Part shown: piece after piece, positions 12,804 to 20,635 of the stretch | How the letters are laid out: the number at the start of each line of letters is the position of its first letter | How positions within the stretch are numbered: the first letter of the stretch is position 1 | Source of the DNA: a virus | DNA length: 38,573 nucleotides | IMG/VR virus record: IMGVR_UViG_3300042305_001022 | Coordinates: 1-38,573 of that record | Direction: 5' to 3' (one strand) | The notes under the pieces: generated by a model | Databases searched by the model: none | The model's input: only the letters and a program-made list of their open reading frames with translations | What the model was told of the DNA's origin: nothing | Position numbers and translations under genes: made by a program

Positions 12804-14348
12804 ATGCCAGATACGAAAATCACAGCTCTGACGGCCCTGACGGCCGCTGATCCGGCGAACGATGTTCTGCCTATTGTCGATGTGTCGGACACGACGATGG
12901 CGGCGTCGGGAACGACGAAGAAGATCAGCGTGAACAACATCCTTGGTTGTTCCGGCACCGCCACGCTGGCCTCCGCCACCATCACCGGCGACCTGACGGT
13001 GGATACCTCGACGCTGAAGGTTGATTCGACGAACAATCGGGTGGGTATTGTTCAAGCGTCTCCTGCTTATCCGCTAGATGTCACTGGAATCATTCATTCA
13101 ACCCAAGACGTTTATGCTCTTGGTGGTCGTCTTGCGCTGTATCGGTCTTCTGGAGCAAGTTACTTTGACTGGTCGACTTCTCAGGATCTTGTCTGGCGAC
13201 AGGTGACTTCCGTTGGCGGTGCTGGTGCATCAACTTTGATGACCCTGAACTCCACGGGGCTGGGCGTGGGGGGGAGTCCTGACACCGGACTTTTCACTGT
13301 TGGTTCAACCGGAATCACATCGGCGACTACACCGTCGATGCGGATTGTCAGCAACAAAGCCACGTTTGTTGTCACCTCCGATGGCGCAACGAATGGTGCT
13401 GGAACCACGATCAACTACTCGTGGGCGAATGGCGGACAAGGACCGCTGATCTTCCGCAATGCGTCGATTGCGAACGTGATGACGCTGGATGCCTCCGGCA
13501 ACGTCGGCGTGGGGGTTACGCCGAGTGCGTGGGCTACAAATCGGCGTCCAATTCAGATCGGAGGTCTTGCTGCTGCTGCGTTAGCTATGAACGGCACAAG
13601 CGCGGTTGCCGAGATGTATTTTAACTCATACCTGAACACTTCCGCTGTTAACACTTATGCAGCAACGAGCTATGCTGGGTTGTTTGATTTCAACAGTTCA
13701 ACCGCTGGCGGTTTTGCGTGGAAAATAGCCCCCAGCGGAACCGCTGGCAACGCCATCACCTTCACCCAAGCGATGACGCTCGACGCGAGCGGGAATCTGT
13801 TGGTGGGGACGACGAGTGCTGGTGGCAACCGACTCAATGTTCAGACCGCTTCTGGTGATTGCACCACGCTGATCAAGTCTCAAGCTGCCAACGTCAATTC
13901 GGCAATCGACTACGTTTCAAACTACGGAAACCACACCATCCGAAAGAGCGGAACCGCTGTTTGGGATTTCGGCGTCATCAATGACTCGTCTGCAACTCCT
14001 GCGTTTAAGATTTCAAACGCTTCCGCAGTTGGCGTTCAGCTTGTCTCAGGTGCCACCGCTTGGACCACGCTGTCCGATGAGACGGTGAAGGATATCATCG
14101 AACCGATCAGCAACGCCGTCGCTAAGGTTGGCTCGCTGCGTTCTGTCATTGGTAAGTTCAAGACCGACAGCGAAGGCACTCGCCGCTCGTTCCTGATTGC
14201 TCAGGATGTGAAGTCTGTGCTTCCTGAAGCGGTCGATGTGGTGGGCGAGAACAACGAACTTGGACTTCGCTACACCGAAGTCATCCCGCTGCTGGTTGCT
14301 GCCATCAAGGAACTCACCGCCGAAGTCAACGCTCTGAAGAACGCCTAA
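12804..14348 (+). CDS. Tail fibre with C-terminal S74 intramolecular chaperone
   Basis: 514 residues. The first ~410 residues are Gly/Ser/Thr/Ala-rich fibre sequence with recurring units such as MTLDASGN(V/L) and NRVGI. The last ~95 residues match the peptidase S74 chaperone: TLSDETVKD near 422-430 (Ser-Lys dyad region), then FLIAQDVKSVLPEAV, LRYTEVIPLLVAAIKEL and a final coiled coil. In known S74 fibres this domain trimerises and cleaves itself off, leaving a host-binding fibre. Probably receptor-binding. The A/T-richer stretch around 13030-13400 suggests recent exchange in the variable part. Confidence 0.85.
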   Translation: MPDTKITALTALTAADPANDVLPIVDVSDTTMAASGTTKKISVNNILGCSGTATLASATITGDLTVDTSTLKVDSTNNRVGIVQASPAYPLDVTGIIHSTQDVYALGGRLALYRSSGASYFDWSTSQDLVWRQVTSVGGAGASTLMTLNSTGLGVGGSPDTGLFTVGSTGITSATTPSMRIVSNKATFVVTSDGATNGAGTTINYSWANGGQGPLIFRNASIANVMTLDASGNVGVGVTPSAWATNRRPIQIGGLAAAALAMNGTSAVAEMYFNSYLNTSAVNTYAATSYAGLFDFNSSTAGGFAWKIAPSGTAGNAITFTQAMTLDASGNLLVGTTSAGGNRLNVQTASGDCTTLIKSQAANVNSAIDYVSNYGNHTIRKSGTAVWDFGVINDSSATPAFKISNASAVGVQLVSGATAWTTLSDETVKDIIEPISNAVAKVGSLRSVIGKFKTDSEGTRRSFLIAQDVKSVLPEAVDVVGENNELGLRYTEVIPLLVAAIKELTAEVNALKNA

Positions 14349-14349
14349 T

Positions 14350-14718
14350 ATGAACATCTATTGGATCATCGAACGCCTTCTCGTTAAGCCGACCGAAGGC
14401 AGTCTCACGGACGTTGTGATTACCGCCGACTGGCGATGCAACGGCACGGATGGCACTTACAGCGGCACCTGCTACGGCAGCGCGTCGTTCGCTCCGCCGA
14501 CCGATGCGTTCACGCCGTACGACGAACTGACCCAGCAGCAGGTTCTCGACTGGTGCTTCGCCAACGGCGTGGACAAGTCGGCCATCGAGGCCAACGTCTC
14601 GCTCCAGATTGCCAACCAGATCAACCCGCCGGTCATCGCGCCGCCGCTGCCGTGGTTGCCGCCCGCTCCGGTTGTGGTTGCCGACGAAGCTCCGGTTGCC
14701 GATGCTCCCGCCGCATGA
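14350..14718 (+). CDS. Small tail-fibre-associated protein
   Basis: 122 residues starting MNIYWIIERLLVKPTEG, then VVITADWRCNGTDGTYSGTCYG, then a helical part with QQVLDWCFANGVD and a Pro/Ala/Val-rich tail. This order (VxWRxxGxDGxYxxxxYG, then LTxxxVxxWxxxNG) recurs in small phage proteins beside fibre and lysis genes; the function is unknown. It ends in ATGA with the next gene. Confidence 0.7.
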   Translation: MNIYWIIERLLVKPTEGSLTDVVITADWRCNGTDGTYSGTCYGSASFAPPTDAFTPYDELTQQQVLDWCFANGVDKSAIEANVSLQIANQINPPVIAPPLPWLPPAPVVVADEAPVADAPAA

Positions 14719-14867
14719 TTCAAATCGAACTGACTCAGGAGCAGGCCAACCAACTGCTCCAGCTTATCGACATCGCCATCAAAGCAGGCGGCTACCAGAA
14801 CGCCAAAGTGGGCGTCCCGCTGGCCGACATCATCATCCAAGCCGCTCAGACACCCAAGCCCGAGTGA
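14715..14867 (+). CDS. 50-residue helical phage peptide
   Basis: From the ATG at 14715 (ATGA overlap). The peptide starts MIQIELTQEQANQLLQLIDIAIKAGG and ends AAQTPKPE. It is an amphipathic two-helix sequence of a kind common between fibre and holin genes in phages. No catalytic or membrane features. Role unknown. Confidence 0.65.
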   Translation: MIQIELTQEQANQLLQLIDIAIKAGGYQNAKVGVPLADIIIQAAQTPKPE

Positions 14868-14871
14868 CGCC

Positions 14872-15078
14872 ATGCCACCCGTTGACACGCACGACCTAGA
14901 GGTTCGCATCGTGAGGCTGGAAACCACCATCGGTGACAAGGACTCCGGCCTCGTCTCCGACATCCATGGCATCAAAGCCTGTGTCGAGGGGCTGAAACAG
15001 TTTCAATGGAAGCTGTTCGGCGGCCTTGCGGTCATCGTCGTTCTCGCCCAAATGTTCGTCCGAATCGTCCTAAAATGA
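14872..15078 (+). CDS. Holin-associated membrane protein (XhlA-like architecture)
   Basis: 68 residues: an N-terminal charged helix (EVRIVRLETTIGDKDSG), then one C-terminal transmembrane helix (LFGGLAVIVVLAQMFVRIVL) preceded by Trp-Lys. A cytoplasmic coiled-coil part plus one C-terminal membrane helix is the layout of XhlA-type lysis proteins that work with a holin. The stop overlaps the holin start (ATGA). Confidence 0.65.
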   Translation: MPPVDTHDLEVRIVRLETTIGDKDSGLVSDIHGIKACVEGLKQFQWKLFGGLAVIVVLAQMFVRIVLK

Positions 15079-15242
15079 ATCCCAACATCGCCTCCCTCAT
15101 CCGCCACGCCCTCACCGCCGCCGGCGGCTTCCTTGTCGCCAAGGGCTTTGCATCGACCGAGCAAATCACCGAGCTGGTCGGCGCCCTCCTGTCGCTGGCC
15201 AGCGTCGGCTGGTCTATCAAGAGCAACTCGAAGAAGGAATGA
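15075..15242 (+). CDS. Putative holin, Pam3-gp28-like
   Basis: 55 residues: NIASLIRHALTAAGGFLVAKG, then ELVGALLSLASVGWSIKSNSKKE. Two short hydrophobic helices, an Arg-His near the first, WSI after the second and a Lys-rich end match small Pam3-gp28-type holins. It would form the membrane lesion that times lysis. Coupled by ATGA at both ends within the lysis cassette. Confidence 0.75.
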   Translation: MNPNIASLIRHALTAAGGFLVAKGFASTEQITELVGALLSLASVGWSIKSNSKKE

Positions 15243-15418
15243 GCGCCGGCTGGATCTACCAGATCATCAAGGCATTCCTCGATTTCTTCCGAGAAACCCC
15301 GCCCACCGATGTCCAGCACGGCCAAGCCCCAAAGCCTCTCAAGGATGATCTGGCTGCTCGCGTTGCCGATCTTCCCGGCCTGCCAGCAGACAAAGGTGGT
15401 GCTGGTCCCAAGCGGTGA
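15239..15418 (+). CDS. Lysis-cassette peptide, 59 residues
   Basis: From the ATG at 15239 (ATGA). It has an N-terminal amphipathic helix (GWIYQIIKAFLDFFRE), then a Pro-rich turn and LKDDLAARVADLPGLP. It lies between the holin and an overlapping lipoprotein in another frame, where an inner-membrane spanin would normally lie. The N-terminal helix is short and only partly hydrophobic, so an i-spanin role is possible but not shown. Confidence 0.55.
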   Translation: MSAGWIYQIIKAFLDFFRETPPTDVQHGQAPKPLKDDLAARVADLPGLPADKGGAGPKR

Positions 15419-15542
15419 TCCCGTGATGCTGGCCAAACCAACCAAGGCCAGCGTCTACGGCTTCGACAAGGATCAGAAACTCGTAGGCCCATCGACGGTG
15501 ACTCTGCCAGCAGGATGGTACGCACTTCCAAAAACCAAGTGA
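15309..15542 (+). CDS. Probable outer-membrane lipoprotein (o-spanin-like)
   Basis: 77 residues from the ATG at 15309, or 65 from ATG 15345. A short hydrophobic signal (MIWLLALPIFPAC) ends in a lipobox-like FPAC. The mature part (KVVLVPSGDPVMLAKPTKA, then VTLPAGWYALPKTK) matches a small secreted protein often found in phage lysis cassettes. It overlaps the preceding gene in a different frame, as Rz/Rz1 pairs do. It would help disrupt the outer membrane, implying a Gram-negative host. The -3 position (Phe) is not ideal for signal peptidase II. Confidence 0.6.
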   Translation: MSSTAKPQSLSRMIWLLALPIFPACQQTKVVLVPSGDPVMLAKPTKASVYGFDKDQKLVGPSTVTLPAGWYALPKTK

Positions 15543-15552
15543 TTCCAACGCT

Positions 15553-15993
15553 ATGTCAATGACCAACGCCGCCGAGGCGGATCTCCTCGACCTCATCTTC
15601 CTCAACGTCGATTTCGCGCACATCGGCAACACCGGTGGCCTGCGAGGATCCACCGCTGCAGGCTCGTTCTACATCAGCCTCCACACCGCTGACCCCGGAG
15701 AGTCAGGCAACCAAAACACCAACGAGGCCAGCTACACCGGCTACGCCCGCGTTGCCGTGGCCCGCTCCGGATCCGGGTTCACACTCACCACTTCCACCAT
15801 CAGCAACACCGCCCTCGTCCAGTTCGCTCAATGCACCGGCGGCAGCAACACCCTCACCCACTTCGGCATCGGAACCGATCTGGCAGGCTCAGGAAACCTC
15901 ATCTTCAAGGGCGCTCTCACATCCTCGCTCTCAGTCTCCAACGGCATCCAGCCGCAGTTCGCAGCCGGTGCCCTCACAGTCACCGTCGATTGA
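15553..15993 (+). CDS. Tail-fibre-type beta structural protein
   Basis: 146 residues: SFYISLHTADPGESGNQNTNEASYTGYARVAV..., then FAQCTGGSNTLTHFGIGTD and GNLIFKGAL. This pattern (LHTADPGESGxQxTNE, then YTGYxRVAVxR) is shared by phage tail or fibre proteins of unknown detailed role. It is all-beta, with no enzyme motif. It lies just after the lysis cassette and before the fibre paralogues. Confidence 0.75.
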   Translation: MSMTNAAEADLLDLIFLNVDFAHIGNTGGLRGSTAAGSFYISLHTADPGESGNQNTNEASYTGYARVAVARSGSGFTLTTSTISNTALVQFAQCTGGSNTLTHFGIGTDLAGSGNLIFKGALTSSLSVSNGIQPQFAAGALTVTVD

Positions 15994-15997
15994 TCAT

Positions 15998-16138
15998 GTG
16001 GAGTACTACTGCCCCCATTGCCTGCGGCAGTTGTGGCCGACAGAAGAGGATGCACCGCACACCTGCGAAGAGCATCCAGACGGAGTTCCACACGCCGACC
16101 TAGTCCCGCGAAACCCCCCTGAAGAAAACGAGGAATAA
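15998..16138 (+). CDS. Small zinc-ribbon protein
   Basis: 46 residues from a GTG at 15998, ending at a TAA that overlaps the next ATG (TAATG). The start VEYYCPHCLRQLW gives a CxxC pair; APHTCEEHPDG supplies a third Cys and flanking His. A competing ATG two bases upstream in another frame gives a 35-codon basic peptide that lacks the coupled stop, so the GTG frame is preferred. Function unknown; short zinc ribbons are common among phage tail genes. Confidence 0.5.
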   Translation: MEYYCPHCLRQLWPTEEDAPHTCEEHPDGVPHADLVPRNPPEENEE

Positions 16139-16998
16139 TGGGTTTCAACGGCATACTACCACTGGCACAGGCAACTCAGGACGGACAATCCTGGCAGTCG
16201 TTCTTCTTCAAGACATCCCTTCCATCTGGCACAGCAGCTAGATGGTATGACGGTGCCGTAGGCGCTGGTATCCCCGTCTATCAAGCCTACGTCGGAGCAC
16301 AATACGAGGCCACCCAGATCTCCGGGTCAGCCAATCGAGGCATCTACACTGGGCCAGAACCAGACGGCGGACAGACCAAACACCTGTTCGCCATGTCAGC
16401 GGGAACATCCACTGCTTCCGTTCCGCTGACCATCATTCTGGCCGACTACCTTCTGTTCTATCCACTCGTGGACATGGACACGCTGGATACCCAAGACATG
16501 ATCCAGTCGGCCACACTCCCCCGTTACACCGATGGAGAAGGAGTCCAAGCCTACTTCGTTGTCTCCGCACCAATGACCGGCAACGGAACCGTCACGGTCA
16601 ACTACACCAACAGCAATGGTGTCTCCAACCGATCGACCACGTTCGGAATCGTCGCGTTGGCAAGCATCGGAGGCATCGTCAACGCATCCAACAGCTCTCT
16701 AGGAACTGGATCCATTTCGTCCTTCATCCCGTTGGCCAACGGTGACACCGGCATCCGCAGCATCGAGAGCGTGACCTGCAACACAGCAATGGGCGGTTTC
16801 TGCCACATCGTTCTGGTCAAACCGCTTGCCACTCACGTTGTTCGAGAGCAGAACACCGAGGCGGAAACCGTGTTCTTCACTCACAAGGCAAACTGCGTAC
16901 AAATCCAGAACAACGCCTACCTCAACCTCATCATCCTCAACAACGCAACCGGAACACCCGCTCCACTGAGAGGGTTCGTCCAATTCACCTGGAACTGA
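16138..16998 (+). CDS. Fibre-region structural protein, paralogue A
   Basis: 286 residues, beta-rich, without signal or enzyme motifs. Segments include KTSLPSGTAARWYDGAVGAG, TLPRYTDGEGVQAYFVV and FIPLANGDTGIRSIESVT. The same landmarks occur in the next protein in the same order, so the two are tandem duplicates. Such proteins are probably virion-surface or baseplate components. It starts on a TAATG overlap. Confidence 0.7.
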   Translation: MGFNGILPLAQATQDGQSWQSFFFKTSLPSGTAARWYDGAVGAGIPVYQAYVGAQYEATQISGSANRGIYTGPEPDGGQTKHLFAMSAGTSTASVPLTIILADYLLFYPLVDMDTLDTQDMIQSATLPRYTDGEGVQAYFVVSAPMTGNGTVTVNYTNSNGVSNRSTTFGIVALASIGGIVNASNSSLGTGSISSFIPLANGDTGIRSIESVTCNTAMGGFCHIVLVKPLATHVVREQNTEAETVFFTHKANCVQIQNNAYLNLIILNNATGTPAPLRGFVQFTWN

Positions 16999-16999
16999 C

Positions 17000-17884
17000 A
17001 TGGGCTTCTCTTCAATGGACGATCTCGTCAACGAGATCACGACCAACGGCAAATTCATCCGCAGCGACTGGAACAAGATCACCGGTGCAGCCGCCTACGC
17101 GGCGGGTCGTTGGTACGATTTCTCCGGTCTAAACGGAACACCAATCGCCAATGCGTGGGCCGGCACCGCTCTGGCCTGGAGAACTTGCGACGAAACTACC
17201 GGCAACGGCACCCAGATCTTCGGGCTTCCGAACGGCGGCAACGTCAGCACCGATACCAAGCACATCCTCAACGTCTCAGCTGTCACCGCCGTCGCCACAG
17301 GCGTTCCGGCACAACTGATGCTGGTCGATCTCCAAGGCTACTGGCCGGGTATCTCCACCGCCTCTGCCTCGCTTCAGACCCTCACCGGCACACCCACCCT
17401 TCGTTACACCAACGGCGCTGGATGCCGCTTGTTCTGGGTCCAGACCACCGCCGCCGGTGCCACCGCCCACAACATCAGCCTGAGCTACTCCAACACCACG
17501 CCCACCTCTGGACGCTCGCTACCGGTGACCGTGGCCATGACCGCCTCCGCCATCGTGGGCCACATCTCCCACTCGGGCACCGCCGCGAACAACTACGGCC
17601 CGTTCCTGCCGCTCGCTTCCGGAGACACCGGAGTCTCCAACGTGGCCAGCGTCACGTTCTCCGCTTCCTCCGGTGCCGGTGCCGGTGCCCTCTGCCTCGC
17701 TCGCCCTCTCCTGACTCTGCCGATCACTACGGCATCAGTCGCTGCCGAGCGTGATCTGCTCAACCAGTTGCCAAGCCTCCCGCAAGTCGTCGATGGCGCT
17801 TGCCTCACATGGCTCTACTTCGCCGGTGCAGCCACCGCAGCCAATACCAACTTCTACGGCGCAGTCGAGTTCGGTTGGGGATGA
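17000..17884 (+). CDS. Fibre-region structural protein, paralogue B
   Basis: 294 residues. It aligns with the preceding protein through RWYDFSGLNGTPIANAW, TLRYTNGAGCRLFWV, FLPLASGDTGVSNVASVT and a C-terminal FYGAVEFGWG (A ends GFVQFTWN). The N-terminus (MDDLVNEITTNGKFIRSDWNK) differs and is more helical, suggesting a different attachment point. Probably a second, diverged copy of the same virion component. Confidence 0.7.
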   Translation: MGFSSMDDLVNEITTNGKFIRSDWNKITGAAAYAAGRWYDFSGLNGTPIANAWAGTALAWRTCDETTGNGTQIFGLPNGGNVSTDTKHILNVSAVTAVATGVPAQLMLVDLQGYWPGISTASASLQTLTGTPTLRYTNGAGCRLFWVQTTAAGATAHNISLSYSNTTPTSGRSLPVTVAMTASAIVGHISHSGTAANNYGPFLPLASGDTGVSNVASVTFSASSGAGAGALCLARPLLTLPITTASVAAERDLLNQLPSLPQVVDGACLTWLYFAGAATAANTNFYGAVEFGWG

Positions 17885-17887
17885 TCC

Positions 17888-18580
17888 ATGGCGCTCAAAC
17901 AGAACACGACGATCCTCTGCCAGTTACCACTCAGACAAAGAGGTGGTGACCCTGGCACGTTGCGTTCCATGTTCGGGCGCACCGATCTCAGGAACCAAAG
18001 CGTCGGACAAGGGATCTCGTCAGAACTCGCAGGTATCCCCTACGGACATCTCGGCCCATCCGCTTGGGTTCTTCCGTACCAGAGCGGTGCCATGTCGGCG
18101 TTCACGTTCGTGGGCGCTCGGTTCACGGTCGATCCGATCAATGTCGCCGCAGGCCGCAACATCACCGGCGATTCACCCGTCACGTTCACCGTAGGACCGT
18201 CGCTCCTCCAACTCATCGTCTCAGCGGTCGGTGATTGCACGTTCACATTCACCGTCGGCCCTTCCGATCTTCCGGGCGCACTCAATGCCGTCGGAACCAC
18301 TTCGGCCACGTTCACGGTCGGACCTACCACCCTCGGCGCTATCGTCGATCTCGACGGTGACACGATCGTCAGCTTCACCACATCGGGATCCACAACCGCC
18401 ATCGGAGTTCTCGCTGGCGATGTCACCCCGTACACCCCGCTCTCACCCGAAACATTGGCCGCAGCCGTCATAGCGGCTTCGCAAACCACGCCCATAGTCG
18501 CCGACGCCAAGAATGTCGTTGGCAATTACAGGGACCAATGGAAGATCAGATCAACTTACAGGAACAGACAACGAAACTGA
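17888..18580 (+). CDS. Structural protein with TFTVGP repeats
   Basis: 230 residues. After a ~70-residue head (GRTDLRNQSVGQGISSEL, WVLPYQSGAMSAFTFVG) it carries at least three degenerate ~30-residue beta repeats built around TFTVGP(S/T)xL, each preceded by a Gly/Asp turn, then a basic tail. Likely an extended beta structure on the virion. It immediately precedes the repetitive fibre gene (TGATATG junction). Confidence 0.65.
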   Translation: MALKQNTTILCQLPLRQRGGDPGTLRSMFGRTDLRNQSVGQGISSELAGIPYGHLGPSAWVLPYQSGAMSAFTFVGARFTVDPINVAAGRNITGDSPVTFTVGPSLLQLIVSAVGDCTFTFTVGPSDLPGALNAVGTTSATFTVGPTTLGAIVDLDGDTIVSFTTSGSTTAIGVLAGDVTPYTPLSPETLAAAVIAASQTTPIVADAKNVVGNYRDQWKIRSTYRNRQRN

Positions 18581-18581
18581 T

Positions 18582-19877
18582 ATGGGAACTCCACTCACAG
18601 GTAGCACGGTCGCATCTACCTACACGTCCATCCTCAAGACAGAGGACAATACGACCATCAGCGGAACGCTCAAGGCGGTGTCCGATGGAGCCGGAAACAA
18701 CTCGGCATTGCAGGTCTCCACCACCGGTGTCGCAAGCACCGGAACCCTCGCAGTCGCCGGGGCAGCAACCATCACCGGTGCAGCCACTTTCCAATCGACA
18801 GTCAACATCACCGGAGCAACCACGCTCGGATCTCTGGCCATGACCGGCAACCTGTCGGTCCCAGGTACCCTCTCTTCCACCGGAAACTTCGCGGTTAATA
18901 CCAACAAGTTCACTGTCGATGCTTCCAACGGCAATACAGCCGTCTTGGGAACCCTCGGGGTCACCGGTGCCACAAGCCTCTCCAGCCTAAGCACCAGCGG
19001 GGCAGCCACCGTCGGAACCACCCTCGGTGTCACCGGAGACTTCGCGGTCGCCACGAACAAGCTCACGGTGGCATCGGCTTCCGGCAACACAGCCGTGGCC
19101 GGCACCTTGGATGCAGCAGGGGACTTCAAGGTCGCCACCAACAAGTTCACCGTCGCAGCCGCCTCGGGCAACACGGCGGTCGGTGGAACGCTCAATGTGG
19201 CCGGCAACTCCACATTGACCGGAGACCTGTCCATAAACGGAAACACGACCGTCGGAAACGCCTCCGGTGATTCGCTCACGGTCACCGCCGGTGCGGTCAC
19301 CATCAACAACCTTCCGTCCAAAGCCAGCCCTCTCGATGCGGACACGTTTCTGCTCAGGGATTCGGCCGCATCCAATGCACTCAAGACGGCCACGGTTGCA
19401 TCCGTTTCTCAGGTCCGATTCGCCTATTCAGAAGACATCGTAAAGACCTCCATTTCGGGGCAGGTAAGCTCAATCACATCGGGGGTCGGAACAGCAATCC
19501 AGTTATCAAATTCGACCTCAGACTGGACCTACACTTGGACTCCAAAAACAGTCGGTAACAAGTGCATCATCAGGGTTTCAATTCCGTCGCAAATGTCGAG
19601 CGACGGCTATCTCTACGCAGGGATAGTCAAAAGCCCCTATGCGACAGCGGATGTCATTGGAGTCGGATCGGTCTACGGAGGAAACGCTTCACCCGTAAAT
19701 GTGTCCGCAGAAGCCGTCTTCACATCAACGGCATCAAGCCATGAGTTCAAGATCTGGATCACCGTTGGCTCCTCACAAAACGTCACCATTGCAGCCAACC
19801 CGAATCCTTCATACTTCGGTCAAACGGGAACGACGTTCCAAGCCAAGGTCCACTTTGAGCTGATCGAGTTCGCATGA
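18582..19877 (+). CDS. Repetitive tail fibre / appendage protein
   Basis: 431 residues from the ATG at 18582, directly after the preceding stop; ATG 18513 would lie inside the previous gene and is less likely. The first two thirds are Gly/Thr/Ala/Ser-rich short repeats, including three units of the type (D/N)F(A/K)V-TNK-(F/L)TV-SGNTAV-GTL. The C-terminal ~130 residues have a different, globular composition (WTYTWTPKTVGNKCIIRVS, FHFELIEF-like end) that could bind the receptor. No S74 domain is present here. Confidence 0.75.
   Translation: MGTPLTGSTVASTYTSILKTEDNTTISGTLKAVSDGAGNNSALQVSTTGVASTGTLAVAGAATITGAATFQSTVNITGATTLGSLAMTGNLSVPGTLSSTGNFAVNTNKFTVDASNGNTAVLGTLGVTGATSLSSLSTSGAATVGTTLGVTGDFAVATNKLTVASASGNTAVAGTLDAAGDFKVATNKFTVAAASGNTAVGGTLNVAGNSTLTGDLSINGNTTVGNASGDSLTVTAGAVTINNLPSKASPLDADTFLLRDSAASNALKTATVASVSQVRFAYSEDIVKTSISGQVSSITSGVGTAIQLSNSTSDWTYTWTPKTVGNKCIIRVSIPSQMSSDGYLYAGIVKSPYATADVIGVGSVYGGNASPVNVSAEAVFTSTASSHEFKIWITVGSSQNVTIAANPNPSYFGQTGTTFQAKVHFELIEFA
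18880..19210 (+). repeat. Coding repeats in the fibre gene
   Basis: Three related units code for FxVxTNK(F/L)TV...SGNTAVxGTL. The second and third are 84 bases (28 residues) apart; the first is 153 bases upstream of the second. This is typical of beta-helical fibre shafts that change length by recombination. Confidence 0.6.
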
Positions 19878-20635
19878 AACCATCCGATGTAGCGCAGGCC
19901 GCCTGCGACAAACTCTCGTTCACAGACTCGGCCACCATCGCGCTGGCCAACAAGTTCTGCATCCGTCGCTACTCGATGATCTGGGACTCCTGCCTCTGGA
20001 ACGATACCCTCGGGGTCATCTCCACCCCAGTCACCAACGGCACGGAACTCGTCACCCTCGACCAGACCGTCACCGCCACCTACAACTCCGGGTCGGGCTA
20101 CAACATGTTCCTCGACTTCCCGGTCGCCGCCCGATTCACCGTCACCGGCGAAACCGATGGCATCGAGGTCCCAGCCGCAGAATGGGTCTCGTTCTTCCAG
20201 CTCGATCCCAACACCTGGAACAACGTGGACTCCCGCAAGTCCACCCCAAACAACTTCGTCAACTGGGTCCGCATCATCGGAGCCTCCTACGGCGAGGCCG
20301 GTGTCCCGCGCATCAAGCTCGTCCCCACACCAAACACCGACGGCACACTCTTCATCCTCGGAAAGAAGCAGTCCCAGATGCGCCAGTTCGGTGAGGCAAC
20401 CGCCATCTCCAACGACAGCGACTTCGAGCTGCGCGGAGTCGAGAACGCCCTCATGGCCTACACCGAAGGCGATCTCCTCGAATACTCGCGCCAGTACGGC
20501 AAGGCGCAGGCCAAATACCAAGAGGGCGCTGCTCAGGTCTCCATCATGAAGGACATGGAGCGCGGTCAACAGCAGCAGATCAGCCGCATCATCCCCGACA
20601 GCCTCTACGACTACACCTTCCAAGACATCCTCTGA
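19874..20635 (+). CDS. Head-tail connector / tail tube protein A-like
   Basis: 253 residues, ATGA-coupled. It has an N-terminal helical bundle (AQAACDKLSF, ATIALANKFCIRRYSMIWD), a beta middle and a C-terminal helical part (EGDLLEYSRQYGKAQAKYQEGA, ending SLYDYTFQDIL). This helical-beta-helical layout directly before the large beta protein mirrors the gp11-gp12 order of T7-like phages. Assignment rests on layout and position, not on a definite motif. Confidence 0.6.
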   Translation: MKPSDVAQAACDKLSFTDSATIALANKFCIRRYSMIWDSCLWNDTLGVISTPVTNGTELVTLDQTVTATYNSGSGYNMFLDFPVAARFTVTGETDGIEVPAAEWVSFFQLDPNTWNNVDSRKSTPNNFVNWVRIIGASYGEAGVPRIKLVPTPNTDGTLFILGKKQSQMRQFGEATAISNDSDFELRGVENALMAYTEGDLLEYSRQYGKAQAKYQEGAAQVSIMKDMERGQQQQISRIIPDSLYDYTFQDIL

